In this document: piece by piece, positions 8,228 to 18,768 of the stretch
Layout: each line of letters begins with the position of its first letter
Numbering within the stretch: position 1 is the stretch's first letter
Source: Clostridiales bacterium
GTDB taxonomy: Bacteria; Bacillota; Clostridia; Lachnospirales; Lachnospiraceae
Length of the DNA: 39,324 bases
Direction: 5' to 3'
Assembly: GCA_021202175.1 (NCBI GenBank)
Contig: JAJQDO010000079.1
Location: 1-39,324, forward strand
Position numbers and translations under genes: made by a program
Notes under the pieces: model-generated
Databases searched by the model: none
What the model was told of the DNA's origin: nothing
Seen by the model: only the letters and a program-made list of their open reading frames with translations

Positions 8228-9100
8228 ATGGGAAGCATACAGTTAAAAGGAGTCAATAATGTGAGAGATCTGGGTGGCATTATGACCCGGGATGGCAAAG
8301 TGGTTAAGGAAAAGAAATTGATCAGGAGTGGCTGCCTGAATCAGGCGACGGTGGAGGATCTTCGCACGCTGACGGAAGACCTTAAGGTGGAGGTTATCAT
8401 CGATCTTCGCACCAGGCAGGAGCGGAAGGCACATCCGGATCCACAGATCAAAGGGGTTTCCAATATCTGGAATCCCGTCTTTATGGAAGACATTCAGGGG
8501 GTTAATATATTTACCCAGGAAGAAAGGGATGTCCTGGAACGGCATATGAAGGCGCTTTTTGTTGTCAGCCACCGCAAAGAGGAATATACGGAAAAGGCGA
8601 TACAGGAAGTGCGGGACATGTTCCAGGCGGATGATTTTGATCCGGAAGCTTATATGGCCCGGATGTATCACAAGTTTATCAATAATCAGATTATCCAGAA
8701 GCAGATCAGACAGTTCTTTACCATGCTGGCAAAACGTCATGAAGGTGCCGTTTTGTGGCATTGCAGCGAGGGGAAGGACCGGAGCGGCATATGTACCGCG
8801 CTGCTCTTATACGCTCTGGGTGTTTCCAGGGAAGATATCGTAGATAATTATGTGCGTTCTGCGGAATCATCGGAAGACGCTGTGGATTATCTTCTTGAGA
8901 AGCTGTTTCCAGGGAGTGTGCCGGGAAACCTGGAGTATCAGGCGATCGCGCGCAGGATTTTTGGAGTGAAAACCTGTTACATAGAAGCCTTTTTTGACGC
9001 GATTGAGAAGGATTATGTGAGTATTGATAATTATTTACAGAAGGCGGTAGAGCTGCATGTCGATAATCTTGTTCGGCTGAAAACATTGTATTTAGAGTAG
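8228..9100 (+). CDS. Tyrosine/dual-specificity-type protein phosphatase (Y_phosphatase3-like)
   Basis: Signature HCSEGKDRSG (CX5R); NVRDLGGIMTRDGKVV N-terminal motif. Confidence 0.88.
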   Translation: MGSIQLKGVNNVRDLGGIMTRDGKVVKEKKLIRSGCLNQATVEDLRTLTEDLKVEVIIDLRTRQERKAHPDPQIKGVSNIWNPVFMEDIQGVNIFTQEERDVLERHMKALFVVSHRKEEYTEKAIQEVRDMFQADDFDPEAYMARMYHKFINNQIIQKQIRQFFTMLAKRHEGAVLWHCSEGKDRSGICTALLLYALGVSREDIVDNYVRSAESSEDAVDYLLEKLFPGSVPGNLEYQAIARRIFGVKTCYIEAFFDAIEKDYVSIDNYLQKAVELHVDNLVRLKTLYLE

Positions 9101-9173
9101 GCGAACGATTCATTCATCATACCATCATATAACAGCTCTGATCGCTGGCAGCAGGAGGGCAAGAAAGTAAGAA

Positions 9174-11216
9174 ATGAGATACGAAATTGGTCAGGTATTA
9201 AAAAAAGAGCAGGTGATGGAGCTGGTTTCCGGAAACTGTTCTACACCGAAAAATTTATTGGGAAGACATTGGCTTTATAACGGACAGATCATTTCAGCCT
9301 ATCATCCGGATGCTGTCCGCATGCAGGTGCTTGCGGATCACGGAGACGTTTATGAGATGGAAAAGGCGGAGAGACAGCCTATCTTTGCAGTATTTCTGCC
9401 CTTTGCCGATTCTTTTTCCTATCAGGTAAAAATGTATTTTCGAGATGGTACGGATATGACCTATCGCGACCCTTACAGTTTTTCCTGTCAGATTTCGGAA
9501 GAGGAAGAAAGTGCTTTTCTGGGAGGAAAATGGGTGGAAGCCTATCAGAAGCTGGGGAGCCATCCCATGGAGATCGATGGAGTGAGGGGAATATATTTTG
9601 CTGTCAGGATGCCCCAGGCGAAGTCTGTCAGCCTGGTGGGAGACTTTAATCATTGGGACGGAAGGCTGTGCCCGATGAATCGCATGGAGCGATCTGGAAT
9701 CTATGAGCTATTTGTCCCGGAACTGGAAGAAGGAAGCTGGTATGCATATGAAGTGAAGACGCTTCACGGGAAAGTCATTCGTCTTCCGGATCCTTGCCGC
9801 GTGGCCAGAAAAACAGGAGATAATATTATATCGAAAGTAATAGATATAAATAAATTTGACTGGGATGATGATGCCTGGATGGTCGGACGAAAAGAGTTAG
9901 ACAAGTCCAGAGAACCAATTGTGATCGGATGTTTTCCGGAAGGAAGCAAGAGAAATGTTGAGGATATCACGGAGAGGGCTTTTGCGCATGTTCTTGTTGG
10001 GCGACAGGAGTACGACGGAAAAGGAAGCCGCAAACGTATGGATGGGGGGAATCATTTCGTCTCGCGCATTTATGAGGATAATCCGGAGGAATTCCGGAAC
10101 CTGATCAGCAAGCTCCATCGCAAGAATATTGGTGTTCTGCTGGAGATTCCCTTTGGAGGTTACAGTAGTAATAAACTGACAGGTATCAATTACCTTTTGA
10201 CGAATCTGTTTTTCTGGATGGAAATCTATCATGTAGATGGTTTTATTTTTAAAAAGCTGAAAGGCCTGTCAACAACGGTGGGAAACATGTATCAGTGTTT
10301 TGACGCCTCGAAGGAATGGACCGCCGCGGAAAACACATCGAATGCAAATGAGAATGACATGATTTACAGTCATGTTATTCATATCATTCATGAGACGAAT
10401 TCAAGTATCCTTCTGATTGCCGACGGAGAAGGCGTAGATATCCCTCCGGAGCGACAGTCTGAACTGGAAAAAGAAGGTGTTGATTTTTTCCGGAATTACA
10501 GTATAAAATGGAATCTGGAAGATTATTTATCCTGCGATATGTCCGGCCGTAAGAGAGAGCACTTCAGATTGACCTCGCCCTTACAGAAGGTTGGGCGCAG
10601 CCATCTGATTCTCTGTCTGGATCATGATGATTTTCCTGATGATATTTCTGCCCATAAACAGAAGATTCGTGAGAATTATCAACATAGACAGAACTTGTTC
10701 CATACGTCGATTGACAAGAAGGAAAAGGTTTATTATGATATGTTATCAGAAGAGAAACTGGCTATCGCATTCCTGATGGGGATTCCCGGAAAGAAAATGT
10801 TTGTGAAGGACTTCCGTAATAACGATGTCCGCAGATATCTGGGGCGCTTGATGAATCTATATCATATGTATCCTGCATTACATGAGTGTGAGGAACATGA
10901 ACAGATTTTTGAATGGATCAACGGGATGGACGCTGAGACTTCCGTCGTAAGCTTCTTAAGGAGATCCTCTTTGGATGGCAACCAGTTCCTGTTTATCTGT
11001 AATTTTAATACCAGTCCCATGGAAGAGTATCGAGTTGGCGTTCCGTCCTCAGAGACGTGTGTGCTTCTTGTCAACAGCGATTCCGCAGAATTTGGCGGAG
11101 AGGGACGTTTTGTGGATCAGCGTCCGGAAATTATGCAGGAACCCTGCGATTTTCGGCCGTGTTCCGTTCTGGTTTCGCTTCCGCCGGAGTCCGCTTTAAT
11201 CTTTGGGATGGTATGA
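9174..11216 (+). CDS. Glycogen-branching-enzyme-like protein (E-set/CBM48 plus degenerate GH13 domain), predicted pseudoenzyme
   Basis: GIYFAVRMPQAKSVSLVGDFNHWDGRLCPMNRMERSGIYELFVPELEEGSWYAYEV plus LFFWMEIYHVDGFIFKKLKG, ILLIADGEG and C-terminal YRVGVPSSETCVLLVNSDSAEFGGEG aligned by eye to GlgB; catalytic residues not conserved. Confidence 0.8.
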   Translation: MRYEIGQVLKKEQVMELVSGNCSTPKNLLGRHWLYNGQIISAYHPDAVRMQVLADHGDVYEMEKAERQPIFAVFLPFADSFSYQVKMYFRDGTDMTYRDPYSFSCQISEEEESAFLGGKWVEAYQKLGSHPMEIDGVRGIYFAVRMPQAKSVSLVGDFNHWDGRLCPMNRMERSGIYELFVPELEEGSWYAYEVKTLHGKVIRLPDPCRVARKTGDNIISKVIDINKFDWDDDAWMVGRKELDKSREPIVIGCFPEGSKRNVEDITERAFAHVLVGRQEYDGKGSRKRMDGGNHFVSRIYEDNPEEFRNLISKLHRKNIGVLLEIPFGGYSSNKLTGINYLLTNLFFWMEIYHVDGFIFKKLKGLSTTVGNMYQCFDASKEWTAAENTSNANENDMIYSHVIHIIHETNSSILLIADGEGVDIPPERQSELEKEGVDFFRNYSIKWNLEDYLSCDMSGRKREHFRLTSPLQKVGRSHLILCLDHDDFPDDISAHKQKIRENYQHRQNLFHTSIDKKEKVYYDMLSEEKLAIAFLMGIPGKKMFVKDFRNNDVRRYLGRLMNLYHMYPALHECEEHEQIFEWINGMDAETSVVSFLRRSSLDGNQFLFICNFNTSPMEEYRVGVPSSETCVLLVNSDSAEFGGEGRFVDQRPEIMQEPCDFRPCSVLVSLPPESALIFGMV

Positions 11217-11326
11217 TTTTGTATGACCGTTCGGAGAATCGACGTCTGTGAGGGCAGCAAAGGAAGGACAGGCGTTTCATGGTCGTTTGTTGTTCGGAGC
11301 GTGTATAAGAAAGGTGTGAGTTAATT

Positions 11327-11740
11327 ATGAAAGATGATTGTTTGTTTTGTCAGATAGCGAAGGGGAAGATTCCTTCGACGACCGTTTATGAGGACAGGCA
11401 TTTTCGGGTGTTTCTTGATGTGAATCCGGCCTCGAAAGGACATTGTCTGATCGTTCCGAAGGAACATTTTGATAATGTATATGATCTGGACGCGGAGACG
11501 GCTGGGAAGTTGTTTTCTCTCGCTACGTGCATTGCCCGTGCCATGTGTGACGCATTGGGGTGTGATGGATTAAATATCGTCCAGAATAACGGAAAAATCG
11601 CAGGACAGACCGTATTTCATTTCCACCTGCACCTGATTCCAAGGTATGAAGGCGATGGGGTGAATGTTACATGGACCCCGCATGAGTCGACATCGGAAGA
11701 GCTGGAGAAGATTCGGGCGGCCATTCGCAAGGAGATTTAA
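11327..11740 (+). CDS. HIT (histidine triad) family protein
   Basis: CLFCQIAKGKIPSTTVYED...VFHFHLHLIPRYEGD. Confidence 0.95.
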   Translation: MKDDCLFCQIAKGKIPSTTVYEDRHFRVFLDVNPASKGHCLIVPKEHFDNVYDLDAETAGKLFSLATCIARAMCDALGCDGLNIVQNNGKIAGQTVFHFHLHLIPRYEGDGVNVTWTPHESTSEELEKIRAAIRKEI

Positions 11741-11819
11741 ATGATCTGTTACTGTTTACGATTGTGCGTGGACAGTGACGTTTGCTTTTTAGATTACTAC
11801 CTGAGAGAAAGGAAAGAGC

Positions 11820-12398
11820 ATGGGAAGAGCAGAGTTTAAACCGGGAAACATGTTATATCCGCTCCCGGCGGTGCTGGTGACGGTGCGTAACGCGCAAGGA
11901 CGGGATAATGTGCTCACGATTGCCTGGACGGGTACGGTCTGTACGAATCCTCCCATGCTCTATATTTCTGTCCGGCCGGAAAGGTATTCTTACCAGGCAT
12001 TGAAAGAAACAGGAGTATTTGTGGTGAACCTTACCACGGCGGACATGGCAGCAGCAGTCGACTATTGTGGCGTGCGTTCAGGAAGGGACGTGGATAAATT
12101 TGCTATGACAGGACTGAAAAAGGGAGAAGGCGTGAAGGTGGATGCTCCCGTGATAGAGGACAGTCCCGTGAACATAGAATGTAAAGTGAGGGAGATTATA
12201 GAGCTTGGCTCCCATCATATGTTTCTGGCAGACGTTGTCCACGTGACGGTGGATGACCGTTATATGGATGAAAAGGGGGCCTTTCATCTGGAACAGGCGA
12301 ATCCCATCGTGTATTCTCACGGAACGTATTTCGATATGGGAAGATGTTTTGGTACATTTGGCTATTCTGTCAGGAAGCAAAAAAGGAAAAGAAGATGA
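11820..12398 (+). CDS. Flavin reductase (FMN-binding split barrel) family protein
   Basis: YPLPAVLVTVRNAQGRDNVLTIAWTGTVCTNPPMLYISVRPERYSYQAL. Confidence 0.88.
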   Translation: MGRAEFKPGNMLYPLPAVLVTVRNAQGRDNVLTIAWTGTVCTNPPMLYISVRPERYSYQALKETGVFVVNLTTADMAAAVDYCGVRSGRDVDKFAMTGLKKGEGVKVDAPVIEDSPVNIECKVREIIELGSHHMFLADVVHVTVDDRYMDEKGAFHLEQANPIVYSHGTYFDMGRCFGTFGYSVRKQKRKRR

Positions 12399-12471
12399 TT
12401 TTTATGTTATTGTCCAGAAATGTGTGTCAATAGTAACGAATTTATTCTTTTTACAAAATCTAAATTATGAA

Positions 12472-12500
12472 TTTACAAACGGGAACATTCTTGCTATAAT
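12472..12500 (+). promoter_or_regulatory. Near-consensus sigma-A promoter TTTACA-17-TATAAT
   Basis: -35 at 12472-12477, -10 at 12495-12500, exact 17-bp spacer. Confidence 0.75.
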
Positions 12501-12506
12501 TATAAG

Positions 12507-12800
12507 AAGCGTAAAAAAATGTTTTGAAAATCGTTATGAATATGATAGATACGGCCTCGGAGGAACCATAATTACCGCACAGCAGAGGCTGTAGGCAGAC
12601 AGATGACATAACATCGTTTGCTGTAGTTGATACCGGGAGTCATACCGGGAGAATGATAAATAAACCAATCAGGATATGGCTGCGGCCGAGGGGCCGAGAG
12701 ACGAGTTTTGATTTGATGAAGTGTTGCCGGAGAATAAGGCAGATTGTCATATCCGAGGAGAACAGATGGCCACAGAAACGGATGGCCTATTTGTATTATT
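12507..12800 (+). ncRNA. Candidate structured leader RNA or independent ncRNA upstream of murA (family not identified)
   Basis: Non-coding, strong promoter, several hairpins (acagc-agag-gctgt; gcagac..gtttgc; cggcc-gagg-ggccg) and alternative long-range pairings; weak ggcca/tggcc stem with T-rich tail near 12768-12795. Confidence 0.5.
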
Positions 12801-12861
12801 TGCGTTGGATTTTGAGTGGATGATTTTGAATATTAGTTTTATTTTGATATAGAGGTGCGAT

Positions 12862-14175
12862 ATGGAACAGTATATTATTGAGGGTGGAACTCCGTTGGTT
12901 GGTGAAGTGGTGATTGGTGGAGCGAAGAATGCGGCACTGGGTATTTTGGCGGCGGCTATCATGACAGATGGCCAGTGTATGATTGATAATATGCCGAATG
13001 TACGGGACACGAACGTTTTATTGCAGGCGATGGAAGGCATCGGAGCCAGAGTGGTCCGCAAGGGCGATAATGAAGTATTGATTAGTGGAAAATGTATCGA
13101 TTCCAGCGGTGAACTGCTGGTAGATAATGAATATATCCGGAAGATCAGAGCGTCTTATTATCTGATTGGAGCTCTTTTGGGCAAGTATAAGAAGGCGAAG
13201 GCTGCTCTGCCAGGTGGCTGCGATATCGGAAGCCGACCTATCGACCAGCATATCAAGGGATTTCGCGCTTTGGGTGCTGATGTGAGGATTGAGCACGGGA
13301 TGATCATGGCCGAGGCGGAAGAGCTTCGGGGCAGCCATATTTATCTGGATGTGGTTTCTGTCGGAGCTACGATCAATATCATGATGGCGGCTTCGCTGGC
13401 CATTGGGAATACCATTATTGAGAATGCTGCGAAGGAACCGCATATCGTAGATGTGGCGAACTTTTTAAACAGTATGGGAGCTAATATTAAGGGCGCGGGA
13501 ACCGATGTGATTCGTATCAAGGGTGTGGAGAAGTTCCATGATACAGAGTATTCCATCATTCCGGATCAGATCGAGGCAGGCACCTTTATGATGGCGGCAG
13601 CTGCGACTCGTGGAGATGTTCTGATTCGCAATGTGATTCCGAAGCATTTGGAGGCTATTTCGGCGAAGCTCAATGAGATTGGCGCAGTAGTGGAGGAATG
13701 GGATGACGCGGTGAGAGTGGCGGCAACCCGCCGCCTGAAGCATACGCAGATCAAGACATTGCCATACCCTGGATTTCCGACAGATATGCAGCCGCAGATT
13801 GCGGTGACTCTGGGATTGTCCAAGGGAACCAGCATCATTACGGAAAGTATTTTTGAAAACCGTTTTCGGTATGTAGACGAGATGCGCCGCATGGGCGCGA
13901 ATATCAAGGTGGTGGATGGAAATACGGCTATCATTTCCGGTGTGGAACGGTATACCGGAGCGACGGTGGAGACCCCGGATCTTCGGGCGGGAGCAGCCCT
14001 CGTTATCGCAGGGCTGGCTGCGGAAGGTTACACGACGGTCAATAATATAGGTTATATTCAAAGAGGTTATGAACGCTTCGATGAGAAACTGCGAGGCCTT
14101 GGAGGCATGATAGAGAAAGTAGATTCCGAAAGAGAAGCGAATAAATATATTTATAAGACCGGAACGGTCGATTAA
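12862..14175 (+). CDS. murA: UDP-N-acetylglucosamine 1-carboxyvinyltransferase
   Basis: EQYIIEGGTPLVGEVVIGGAKNAALGILAAAI; ALPGGCDIGSRPIDQHIKGFRALGADV; GFPTDMQPQIAV. Confidence 0.95.
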   Translation: MEQYIIEGGTPLVGEVVIGGAKNAALGILAAAIMTDGQCMIDNMPNVRDTNVLLQAMEGIGARVVRKGDNEVLISGKCIDSSGELLVDNEYIRKIRASYYLIGALLGKYKKAKAALPGGCDIGSRPIDQHIKGFRALGADVRIEHGMIMAEAEELRGSHIYLDVVSVGATINIMMAASLAIGNTIIENAAKEPHIVDVANFLNSMGANIKGAGTDVIRIKGVEKFHDTEYSIIPDQIEAGTFMMAAAATRGDVLIRNVIPKHLEAISAKLNEIGAVVEEWDDAVRVAATRRLKHTQIKTLPYPGFPTDMQPQIAVTLGLSKGTSIITESIFENRFRYVDEMRRMGANIKVVDGNTAIISGVERYTGATVETPDLRAGAALVIAGLAAEGYTTVNNIGYIQRGYERFDEKLRGLGGMIEKVDSEREANKYIYKTGTVD

Positions 14176-14190
14176 GGAGTGAGATGAAAG

Positions 14191-15381
14191 ATGGAACGAG
14201 TTTTGTTCACATCGGAATCCGTAACAGAAGGGCATCCCGATAAGATGTGCGATCAGGTTTCTGATGCGATTTTAGACGCGTTGATGAAAGAAGATCCTAT
14301 GAGCCGTGTTGCCTGTGAGACAGTAATGACGACAGGACTGGTATTGGTAATGGGAGAGGTCACGACTTCCGCTTATGTTGATATTCAGAAGATCGTGCGT
14401 GATACAGTAAAAGAGATCGGTTACACACGGGGAAAGTTCGGTTTCGATGGGGATACCTGTGGAGTGATCGTTTCGCTGGATGAACAGTCGCCGGACATCG
14501 CCATGGGCGTGGATAAGGCGCTCGAGGCCAGAGAGAATAAGATGTCCGATGAAGAACTGGAAGCGATTGGCGCCGGCGACCAGGGCATGATGTTTGGCTA
14601 CGCGACGAATGAGACAGAGGAATATATGCCTTATCCGATCGCTTTGGCACATAAGCTGTCACGACAGCTTACCAAGGTGAGGAAGGATGGCACGTTGCCA
14701 TATCTGAGGCCGGATGGCAAGACGCAGGTCACTGTGGAGTATGACGAGAACGGCCGGCCGGATCGCCTGGACGCCGTTGTCTTGTCGACGCAGCATGACC
14801 CGGATGTCACCCAGGATCAGATTCATGAGGACATTAAAAAGTATGTTTTTGATGCAGTTATCCCTCAGGATATGATTGATGACGATACCAAATATTTCAT
14901 CAATCCGACAGGGCGATTTGTCATCGGCGGACCGCACGGTGATAGTGGCCTAACCGGAAGGAAGATTATCGTAGACACCTATGGCGGCTATGCTCGTCAT
15001 GGCGGCGGAGCGTTCTCCGGTAAAGATTGTACGAAGGTTGACCGGTCGGCTGCTTACGCGGCAAGATATGTGGCCAAGAATATCGTGGCGGCCGGATTGG
15101 CGGATAAATGTGAGATTCAGCTTTCTTATGCCATCGGCGTTGCCAGGCCGACATCGATTATGATTGACACTTTTGGCACAGGCCGGTTGCCTGACGATAA
15201 GCTGGTAGAGATTGTTCGTGAGAATTTTGATCTGCGGCCAGCCGGTATCATCAAGATGCTTGACTTGAGGCGCCCGATTTACAAGCAGACGGCAGCCTAT
15301 GGACACTTTGGACGTATGGATCTGGATCTCCCATGGGAGAAGCTGGATAAGGCGGAGACGCTGCGGACTTATTTGGGTTAG
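14191..15381 (+). CDS. metK: S-adenosylmethionine synthetase
   Basis: [76 protein letters not shown]. Confidence 0.97.
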   Translation: MERVLFTSESVTEGHPDKMCDQVSDAILDALMKEDPMSRVACETVMTTGLVLVMGEVTTSAYVDIQKIVRDTVKEIGYTRGKFGFDGDTCGVIVSLDEQSPDIAMGVDKALEARENKMSDEELEAIGAGDQGMMFGYATNETEEYMPYPIALAHKLSRQLTKVRKDGTLPYLRPDGKTQVTVEYDENGRPDRLDAVVLSTQHDPDVTQDQIHEDIKKYVFDAVIPQDMIDDDTKYFINPTGRFVIGGPHGDSGLTGRKIIVDTYGGYARHGGGAFSGKDCTKVDRSAAYAARYVAKNIVAAGLADKCEIQLSYAIGVARPTSIMIDTFGTGRLPDDKLVEIVRENFDLRPAGIIKMLDLRRPIYKQTAAYGHFGRMDLDLPWEKLDKAETLRTYLG

Positions 15382-15464
15382 GCAGTGCTTGACAGACATC
15401 ATGATTGATTAATTGGTGAGTGATGATCTGATAAGTTTTGAGAGAGAAGAATATTTATATATGG

Positions 15465-15513
15465 ATCTCCCTGATATTGGAACTGCTTCTGATATCAGGG
15501 AGATTCTTTTTTT
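15465..15513 (+). terminator. Terminator after metK
   Basis: atctccctgatat...atatcagggagat (13 bp) followed by tctttttttatt. Confidence 0.9.
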
Positions 15514-15767
15514 ATTGGTGTTATTATAAGATTGGGCCCGAACATCTCAAGGTTTATTTTTGCTTTTTCTCGCTATGGAATTTTTCATGAACTGTAATAT
15601 GAATCACAGAAGGGATAGAATTATGTCTTGTGCTTTGCTGGTAATTATGATATAAGAGTCTGGTGAAGATAAATAGTGGTGCTGCGGTAACGCATAGTCA
15701 GGGACCGCAATATGGAGATGCATGGGCATCTCAAAAATAATATGAACGAATACGAATGAGGTAGTAC

Positions 15768-16622
15768 ATGGGAAAATATAAACTGGTCGCATTTGATATG
15801 GATGGAACGTTATTAAATTCTCAGAAACAGATTTCTGAGAAAACTCTTGAGACGCTGAAAAAGACAGTAAAAGAAGGAAAGGATATCGCCCTGTCTACGG
15901 GACGGGGATTGGCAGAACTTAGCGAGTATATGGATATTCTTTCGGATGTGCATTACCTCGACTGCTCCAGCGGAGCGCTGGTCTACGATCGACTTGAGAA
16001 GAAGGTTATCGCTCAGAGCGCGATATCTGTTTCCGATATGAAAAAGCTGCTGGAGATTGCCACCAAAGAGGATATTATGCTTCATATTCTCTCGGAACGT
16101 TCCATCGTACAACGAAGCCATTTTGAAAATATGGAAGCGTATCAGATGGGCATTTACAAGCCGATGTTTGATTTAGTGGCAGATAAATGTGAGGATATGA
16201 TTTCGTACTACTTTGCGGACCCAAAACCGGTAGAGAAGTTTAACATGTATCACCGGACGCCGGAAAGCCGTGCGAGAACAGAGGAGAGGGTGAAAAAGGC
16301 CGGTCTTTCTGTGGACATGGAATATGCGGAGACCACTTCACTGGAGTGTAATGCGGTGGGAGTCAATAAGGGCTCCGGTTTATTAAAATTGTGCGAATAT
16401 CTGGGAATCACAGCCGAAGAGGCGATTGCCGTGGGAGATTCTGATAATGACGTCACTATCCTGAACGTGGCGGGGCTCGCCGTAGCTATGGGGAATGCGG
16501 ATGAGAAAATCAAGAATCTGGCGGATGTGATTGTAGCAGATTGCGATCACGATGGCTGTGCGGAAGTGATTGAGAAATATCTGCTGGATGACAGCCGACA
16601 TGATGAAAAATGTGAGGAATAA
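15768..16622 (+). CDS. Cof-type HAD-IIB family hydrolase
   Basis: LVAFDMDGTLLNSQKQIS...GVNKGSGLLKLCEYLGI...AVGDSDNDVTILNVAG. Confidence 0.93.
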   Translation: MGKYKLVAFDMDGTLLNSQKQISEKTLETLKKTVKEGKDIALSTGRGLAELSEYMDILSDVHYLDCSSGALVYDRLEKKVIAQSAISVSDMKKLLEIATKEDIMLHILSERSIVQRSHFENMEAYQMGIYKPMFDLVADKCEDMISYYFADPKPVEKFNMYHRTPESRARTEERVKKAGLSVDMEYAETTSLECNAVGVNKGSGLLKLCEYLGITAEEAIAVGDSDNDVTILNVAGLAVAMGNADEKIKNLADVIVADCDHDGCAEVIEKYLLDDSRHDEKCEE

Positions 16623-16944
16623 GCGGCCGGTTTATTTGTGAAAAGCCATTGTTGTTTTTTTGCAAGTATATACGAATCGTTATAAAATAATTTTTAATTT
16701 CAGAAAATACAGGCAGTTTGTCGATTCATAGGAAATATTTTGAAAATTTGCCCGTAAAGCCTATGTAAAAAATATAATTATTTTCTTTACGAAATGGTAA
16801 ACCGGTGGTATAATGTAACAGTAGTAAAATGGATGGTATTCGAAAGAAACCATACCGCTATGGCAATGATAAATATTGAGCTTATATCTAAAGGAATAAG
16901 ACTCGGAGCGTCACTTTATTTTTTATGAAGGTAAGGTGATTGTT

Positions 16945-17796
16945 ATGAATGCAGGAATTATAGGCGCAGGGAAGGTTGGATGTTCCCTGGGCAAATATTT
17001 TGTGTACCATGGCCTGAGTTTATCAGGCTTTTTTGATGTCGACCCGGAATCGGCCAGGACAGCAGCAGATTTTGTCGGAGCAGATTCTGAAGAAAAGTTG
17101 GAAGAACTGGTCAAAAAAAGTGATGTTCTGTTTTTAACGGTTCCTGATGGTCTGATTACCAATGTGTGGAATCAGATAAAGGACCTCCCCGTTGAGGGTA
17201 AGTTTATATGTCATTGCAGCGGTGCCCTGTCTGCGGAAGAAGCGTTTCCGGATATAAAGGACAGAGGCGCTTTCGGATATTCTGTTCACCCACTCTTTGC
17301 AGTCAGTGATCGGTTTCATTCCTACAAAGAACTTGAGCACGCTTATTTTACAATCGAAGGAGATGAGCAGCATCTTGATGATGTGAGGACAATGTTCATG
17401 TCCTTTGGAAATCCGGTTCGCCTGATTCAGGCGAAGGATAAGGTAAAGTATCACTGCGCGGCGGCAATCTGCAGTAATCAGGTTATCGCCCTTATCCAGG
17501 AAAGCCTTGATCTTATGGCAGACTGTGGCTTCGATGAAGAGAGTGCCCTGGCAGCTTTGAAGCCTTTGATTTCTGGAAATGTGAACAAGGTTTTGGAAAG
17601 CGGGACTGTCGCCAGTCTGACCGGCCCCGTGGAACGATGCGATGTGAAGACGGTGCAGAAGCATCTGGATTGCCTGAATGAGGAAGATCAGATGTTGTAT
17701 CGGTTATTGTCGAAACGTCTTACAGCCATCGGTAAGAGGAAGAATCCTAGCCGGGACTATGGAAGTCTGGAGAAAATGTTAAAAGCTAACGATTAG
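16945..17796 (+). CDS. Rossmann-like/DUF2520 protein, probable PanG-type ketopantoate reductase
   Basis: MNAGIIGAGKVGCSLGKYFVYHGLSLSGFFDVDPESA (NAD(P)-binding Rossmann); directly upstream of panB; SD aaggtg. Confidence 0.75.
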   Translation: MNAGIIGAGKVGCSLGKYFVYHGLSLSGFFDVDPESARTAADFVGADSEEKLEELVKKSDVLFLTVPDGLITNVWNQIKDLPVEGKFICHCSGALSAEEAFPDIKDRGAFGYSVHPLFAVSDRFHSYKELEHAYFTIEGDEQHLDDVRTMFMSFGNPVRLIQAKDKVKYHCAAAICSNQVIALIQESLDLMADCGFDEESALAALKPLISGNVNKVLESGTVASLTGPVERCDVKTVQKHLDCLNEEDQMLYRLLSKRLTAIGKRKNPSRDYGSLEKMLKAND

Positions 17797-17885
17797 TGGG
17801 TATTGATTAAAGTCAATGAGCAAAAAGCTGGTGACGGAACGTAGACGACATAAAGTTGCCTATAATATTTCAGGAGGTTATTATT

Positions 17886-18713
17886 ATGAAGAACACAGTG
17901 GTAACATTTCGTCAGATGAAGGAAAAGGGCGAAAAGATTTCTATGCTGACAGCATATGATTATTCTACAGCGAAGCTGGAAGACGCAGCAGGGGTGAATT
18001 CCATTCTGGTGGGCGATTCCCTGGGAAATGTTGTTTTGGGTTATGAGAATACCATCGCTGTTACGGTCGATGATATGATTCATCACGGCAGAGCCGTTGC
18101 AAAGGGAGCGAAAAATGCGTTGGTTGTTGTCGACATGCCATTCCTGTCTTATCAGACATCTGTTTATGATGCCGTAGTGAATGCGGGGCGTATCATGAAA
18201 GAGACGAATTGCGGCGCGGTGAAACTGGAAGGCGGCGCTGTTGTCTGCCCGCAGATCAAGGCCATCGTGGATGCATCGATTCCGGTCTGTGCCCATCTGG
18301 GACTGACCCCACAGTCCATCAATGCCTTTGGCGGTCATAAGGTACAGGGGAAAACGATCGAGGCGGCGCAGAAGCTCCTTGACGACGCCAAAGCGGTGGA
18401 GGCAGCTGGTGCGTTTGCGGTTGTCTTAGAATGTGTTCCGGCCAGATTGGCGCAGAAGGTTTCAGAGGCGATTTCCATCCCAACGATCGGAATCGGCGCT
18501 GGTAATGGCTGTGACGGACAGGTTCTGGTTTATGCGGATATGCTTTCCATGTTTTCTGATTTCTGTCCGAAGTTCGTGCGGAAGTTTGCCAATGTGGGCG
18601 AGATGATGAGCCAGGCATTCAAGGATTACGATGCAGCAGTAAAAGATGGCTCCTTCCCGGCGGAAGAGCATACCTATAAGATTGATGACGAAGTGATTGA
18701 GAAATTATATTAA
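17886..18713 (+). CDS. panB: 3-methyl-2-oxobutanoate hydroxymethyltransferase
   Basis: [55 protein letters not shown] aggaggttattattATG. Confidence 0.96.
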   Translation: MKNTVVTFRQMKEKGEKISMLTAYDYSTAKLEDAAGVNSILVGDSLGNVVLGYENTIAVTVDDMIHHGRAVAKGAKNALVVVDMPFLSYQTSVYDAVVNAGRIMKETNCGAVKLEGGAVVCPQIKAIVDASIPVCAHLGLTPQSINAFGGHKVQGKTIEAAQKLLDDAKAVEAAGAFAVVLECVPARLAQKVSEAISIPTIGIGAGNGCDGQVLVYADMLSMFSDFCPKFVRKFANVGEMMSQAFKDYDAAVKDGSFPAEEHTYKIDDEVIEKLY

Positions 18714-18768
18714 AATTTTTTGACGATGCAGGAGACAGGTATCGACATATCAATATATGGAGGAAACT

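Noticed and set aside
13465-14235. Long minus-strand ORF (256 aa) opposite murA
   Set aside because: Shadow ORF of a strongly conserved murA; sequence rich in Ser/His/Arg with no recognisable domain.
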